NCBI GenBank assembly: GCA_937873255.1
Contig: CALMVM010000397.1
Span: forward strand, 1 to 6,914
DNA length: 6,914 nt
Source: an uncultured Verrucomicrobiota bacterium
GTDB lineage: Bacteria > Verrucomicrobiota > Verrucomicrobiia > Chthoniobacterales > SZAS-18
Direction: 5' to 3'
Each line of letters opens with the position of its first letter. Within the stretch, counting starts at the first letter, position 1. The position numbers and the translations under genes were made by a program. Under the pieces are notes generated by a model, which worked only from the letters and a program-made list of their open reading frames with translations, was not told the DNA's origin and made no database searches. Positions 5,776 to 6,914 of the stretch are shown in pieces.

Positions 5776-6914
5776 ACAAAAGCACGTCCAAGAAGGTTCT
5801 CATCATCGACGACGAACGTCCGATCCTGATGACCCTCGACGCCCTGCTCACGCGGCACCATTACCGCGTGGAGGCTGCCCGGACGGCCGCGACAGGCCTG
5901 GAACTCGCCACCCGCGAGTCAGCCGCCCCCGACCTCATCCTGCTCGACATCGGCCTGCCCGATGCCAGCGGCCTGGAAGTGCTCACGAAGGTCAAGCAGG
6001 TCGCCCCGCGCATCCAGATCATCGTGCTCACCGGTCAGGACACGCTCAGCAACGCCATCGAGTCCATCAAGCTCGGAGCCTTCCATTTCATCGGGAAGCC
6101 GTACGCGCCGGAAGAACTGCTTTCCCTGATGCTGCGCGCTTTCGAGCAACAGGAACTCAAGCGCGAAACCGAGAGCCTGCGCGAACAGACCAAGGAACTC
6201 AAGGCGCTGCTCAGCAAGGCCGAAGCCCGGCTCGCTCCGGTGTTCAAGAACCGGCGGATGGTCGAGATCGAGGAGTTCATCTCGCAGATCGCGCCGTCGG
6301 AGGCGAACGTCCTCGTCACCGGCGAGAGCGGCGTCGGCAAGGAGGTCGTCGCCAACCTCATCCACACCCGCAGCCGCCGTGCGGGCGGTCCGCTGGTCAA
6401 GCTCAACTGCGCCGCCCTGCCCCAACACCTCATCGAGGGCGAGCTCTTCGGCTACGTGAAGGGGGCGTTCACTGGCACGGTCAACGATTTCCCCGGTATG
6501 CTCGCCGCCGCCGCCGGGGGCACCCTTTTCCTCGACGAAATCGCCGAGATGCCCGCGACGCTCCAGACACGTTTCCTGCGCGTGCTTCAGGAGCGCGAAT
6601 TCCGACCGCTGGGCAGCACGAAGACTCTGAAGGCCGATTTCCGCCTCATCGCCGCGACGAACCAACAAATGGCCCGCGCCCTGCGTGATGGTGTTTTGCG
6701 GCCCGACCTCTATTACCGGATCAATACCTTCCAGATCGAGATCCCGCCCCTGCGCGACCGGCGCGAGGACATCGCCCCGCTCGCGGCGTTATTTATTAAA
6801 CGCTACGCGCAGCAGATGAGCCGGCCCGAGCCGCACATCACCGGCGAGGCGCTCGGCCGCCTGCGCGATTTCCCCTGGCCCGGCAACGTGCGGCAACTCC
6901 AGAACACCATCGAG
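5772..6914 (+). CDS. Sigma-54-dependent NtrC-type response regulator, first 381 residues (3' end outside window)
   Basis: This is a bacterial enhancer-binding protein that, when phosphorylated, oligomerises and uses ATP to open promoters held by sigma-54 polymerase. The receiver domain (about 7-120) has acidic pocket D13/D14, phosphoacceptor D59 in LILLDIGLPD, T87 and K109. A charged, probably coiled-coil linker (125-155) follows. The AAA+ domain has Walker A GESGVGKE (184-191), the sigma-54-contact loop GAFTGT (231-236, bases 6462-6479) in place of the usual GAFTGA, Walker B GGTLFLDE (249-256), RLIAATN (291-297), DLYYRI (312-317), and the sensor-II segment WPGNVRQLQN (369-378). The frame is still open at the window edge; about 60-90 residues, including the Fis-type DNA-binding helix-turn-helix, should follow. 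The start at ATG 5772 places the receiver motif correctly. No Shine-Dalgarno sequence is seen. Its target promoters cannot be read from this window, and I give no gene name because the family is large. Confidence 0.95.
   Translation, partial: MNKSTSKKVLIIDDERPILMTLDALLTRHHYRVEAARTAATGLELATRESAAPDLILLDIGLPDASGLEVLTKVKQVAPRIQIIVLTGQDTLSNAIESIKLGAFHFIGKPYAPEELLSLMLRAFEQQELKRETESLREQTKELKALLSKAEARLAPVFKNRRMVEIEEFISQIAPSEANVLVTGESGVGKEVVANLIHTRSRRAGGPLVKLNCAALPQHLIEGELFGYVKGAFTGTVNDFPGMLAAAAGGTLFLDEIAEMPATLQTRFLRVLQEREFRPLGSTKTLKADFRLIAATNQQMARALRDGVLRPDLYYRINTFQIEIPPLRDRREDIAPLAALFIKRYAQQMSRPEPHITGEALGRLRDFPWPGNVRQLQNTIE

Noticed and set aside
3071..5851. Long minus-strand open frames opposite pgi and the kinase gene (475 and 437 codons)
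   Set aside because: They are antisense shadows of genes with clear family motifs and have compositions typical of reversed GC-rich codons.
6789..6800. Twelve consecutive A/T bases (TTATTTATTAAA) inside the response-regulator AAA+ domain
   Set aside because: It encodes ordinary residues (LFIK) at a conserved position in the domain. One short run of rare codons is not enough to claim a signal or insertion.

Overview
The window is GC-rich bacterial chromosomal DNA with tightly packed housekeeping and regulatory genes. It shows no mobile elements, CRISPR array, rRNA or tRNA. Base composition, the lack of clear Shine-Dalgarno sequences before most starts, and the style of the RpoN, Pgi and small exported proteins suggest a Verrucomicrobiota-like bacterium (perhaps Opitutae). 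That placement is an inference from memory of protein style and is only moderately secure.

Layout, left to right. (1) Bases 1-1081, plus strand: the C-terminal four fifths of phosphoglucosamine mutase (GlmM), cut by the window edge just before its catalytic serine. (2) Bases 1117-1676, minus strand: two small tandem genes for exported, probably coiled-coil proteins that look like diverged paralogues of each other; they converge on glmM. (3) Bases 1677-1782: a 106-base divergent intergenic region with nested A/T-tract palindromes and a TGAAGAA-N3-TTCTTCA inverted repeat. (4) Bases 1783-3192, plus: rpoN (sigma-54). (5) Bases 3245-4873, plus: pgi (glucose-6-phosphate isomerase). (6) Bases 4874-5020: a Rho-independent terminator whose inner stem and T-tract also form a plausible sigma-70 promoter, then a UUCG-capped hairpin. 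(7) Bases 5021-5752, plus: a short soluble histidine-kinase-like protein with a degenerate ATP-binding domain. (8) Bases 5772-6914, plus: an NtrC-type, sigma-54-dependent response regulator, cut at the right edge before its DNA-binding domain.

How the genes fit together. GlmM and Pgi both act on hexose phosphates that feed amino-sugar and cell-wall synthesis. RpoN and the NtrC-type regulator are direct partners, since the regulator should remodel sigma-54 holoenzyme, and the kinase-like protein is its probable phosphodonor or phosphate shuttle. Having sigma-54 about 2.6 kb from a two-component pair with an unusual kinase and a GAFTGT (not GAFTGA) sigma-54-contact loop is the most interesting aspect. 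Between kinase and regulator, a seven-codon frame (MLPPPRP) overlaps the kinase stop and the regulator start, which could couple their translation. The longest gene-free interval is 147 bases. I do not see a clearly novel multi-gene defence or mobile system here.
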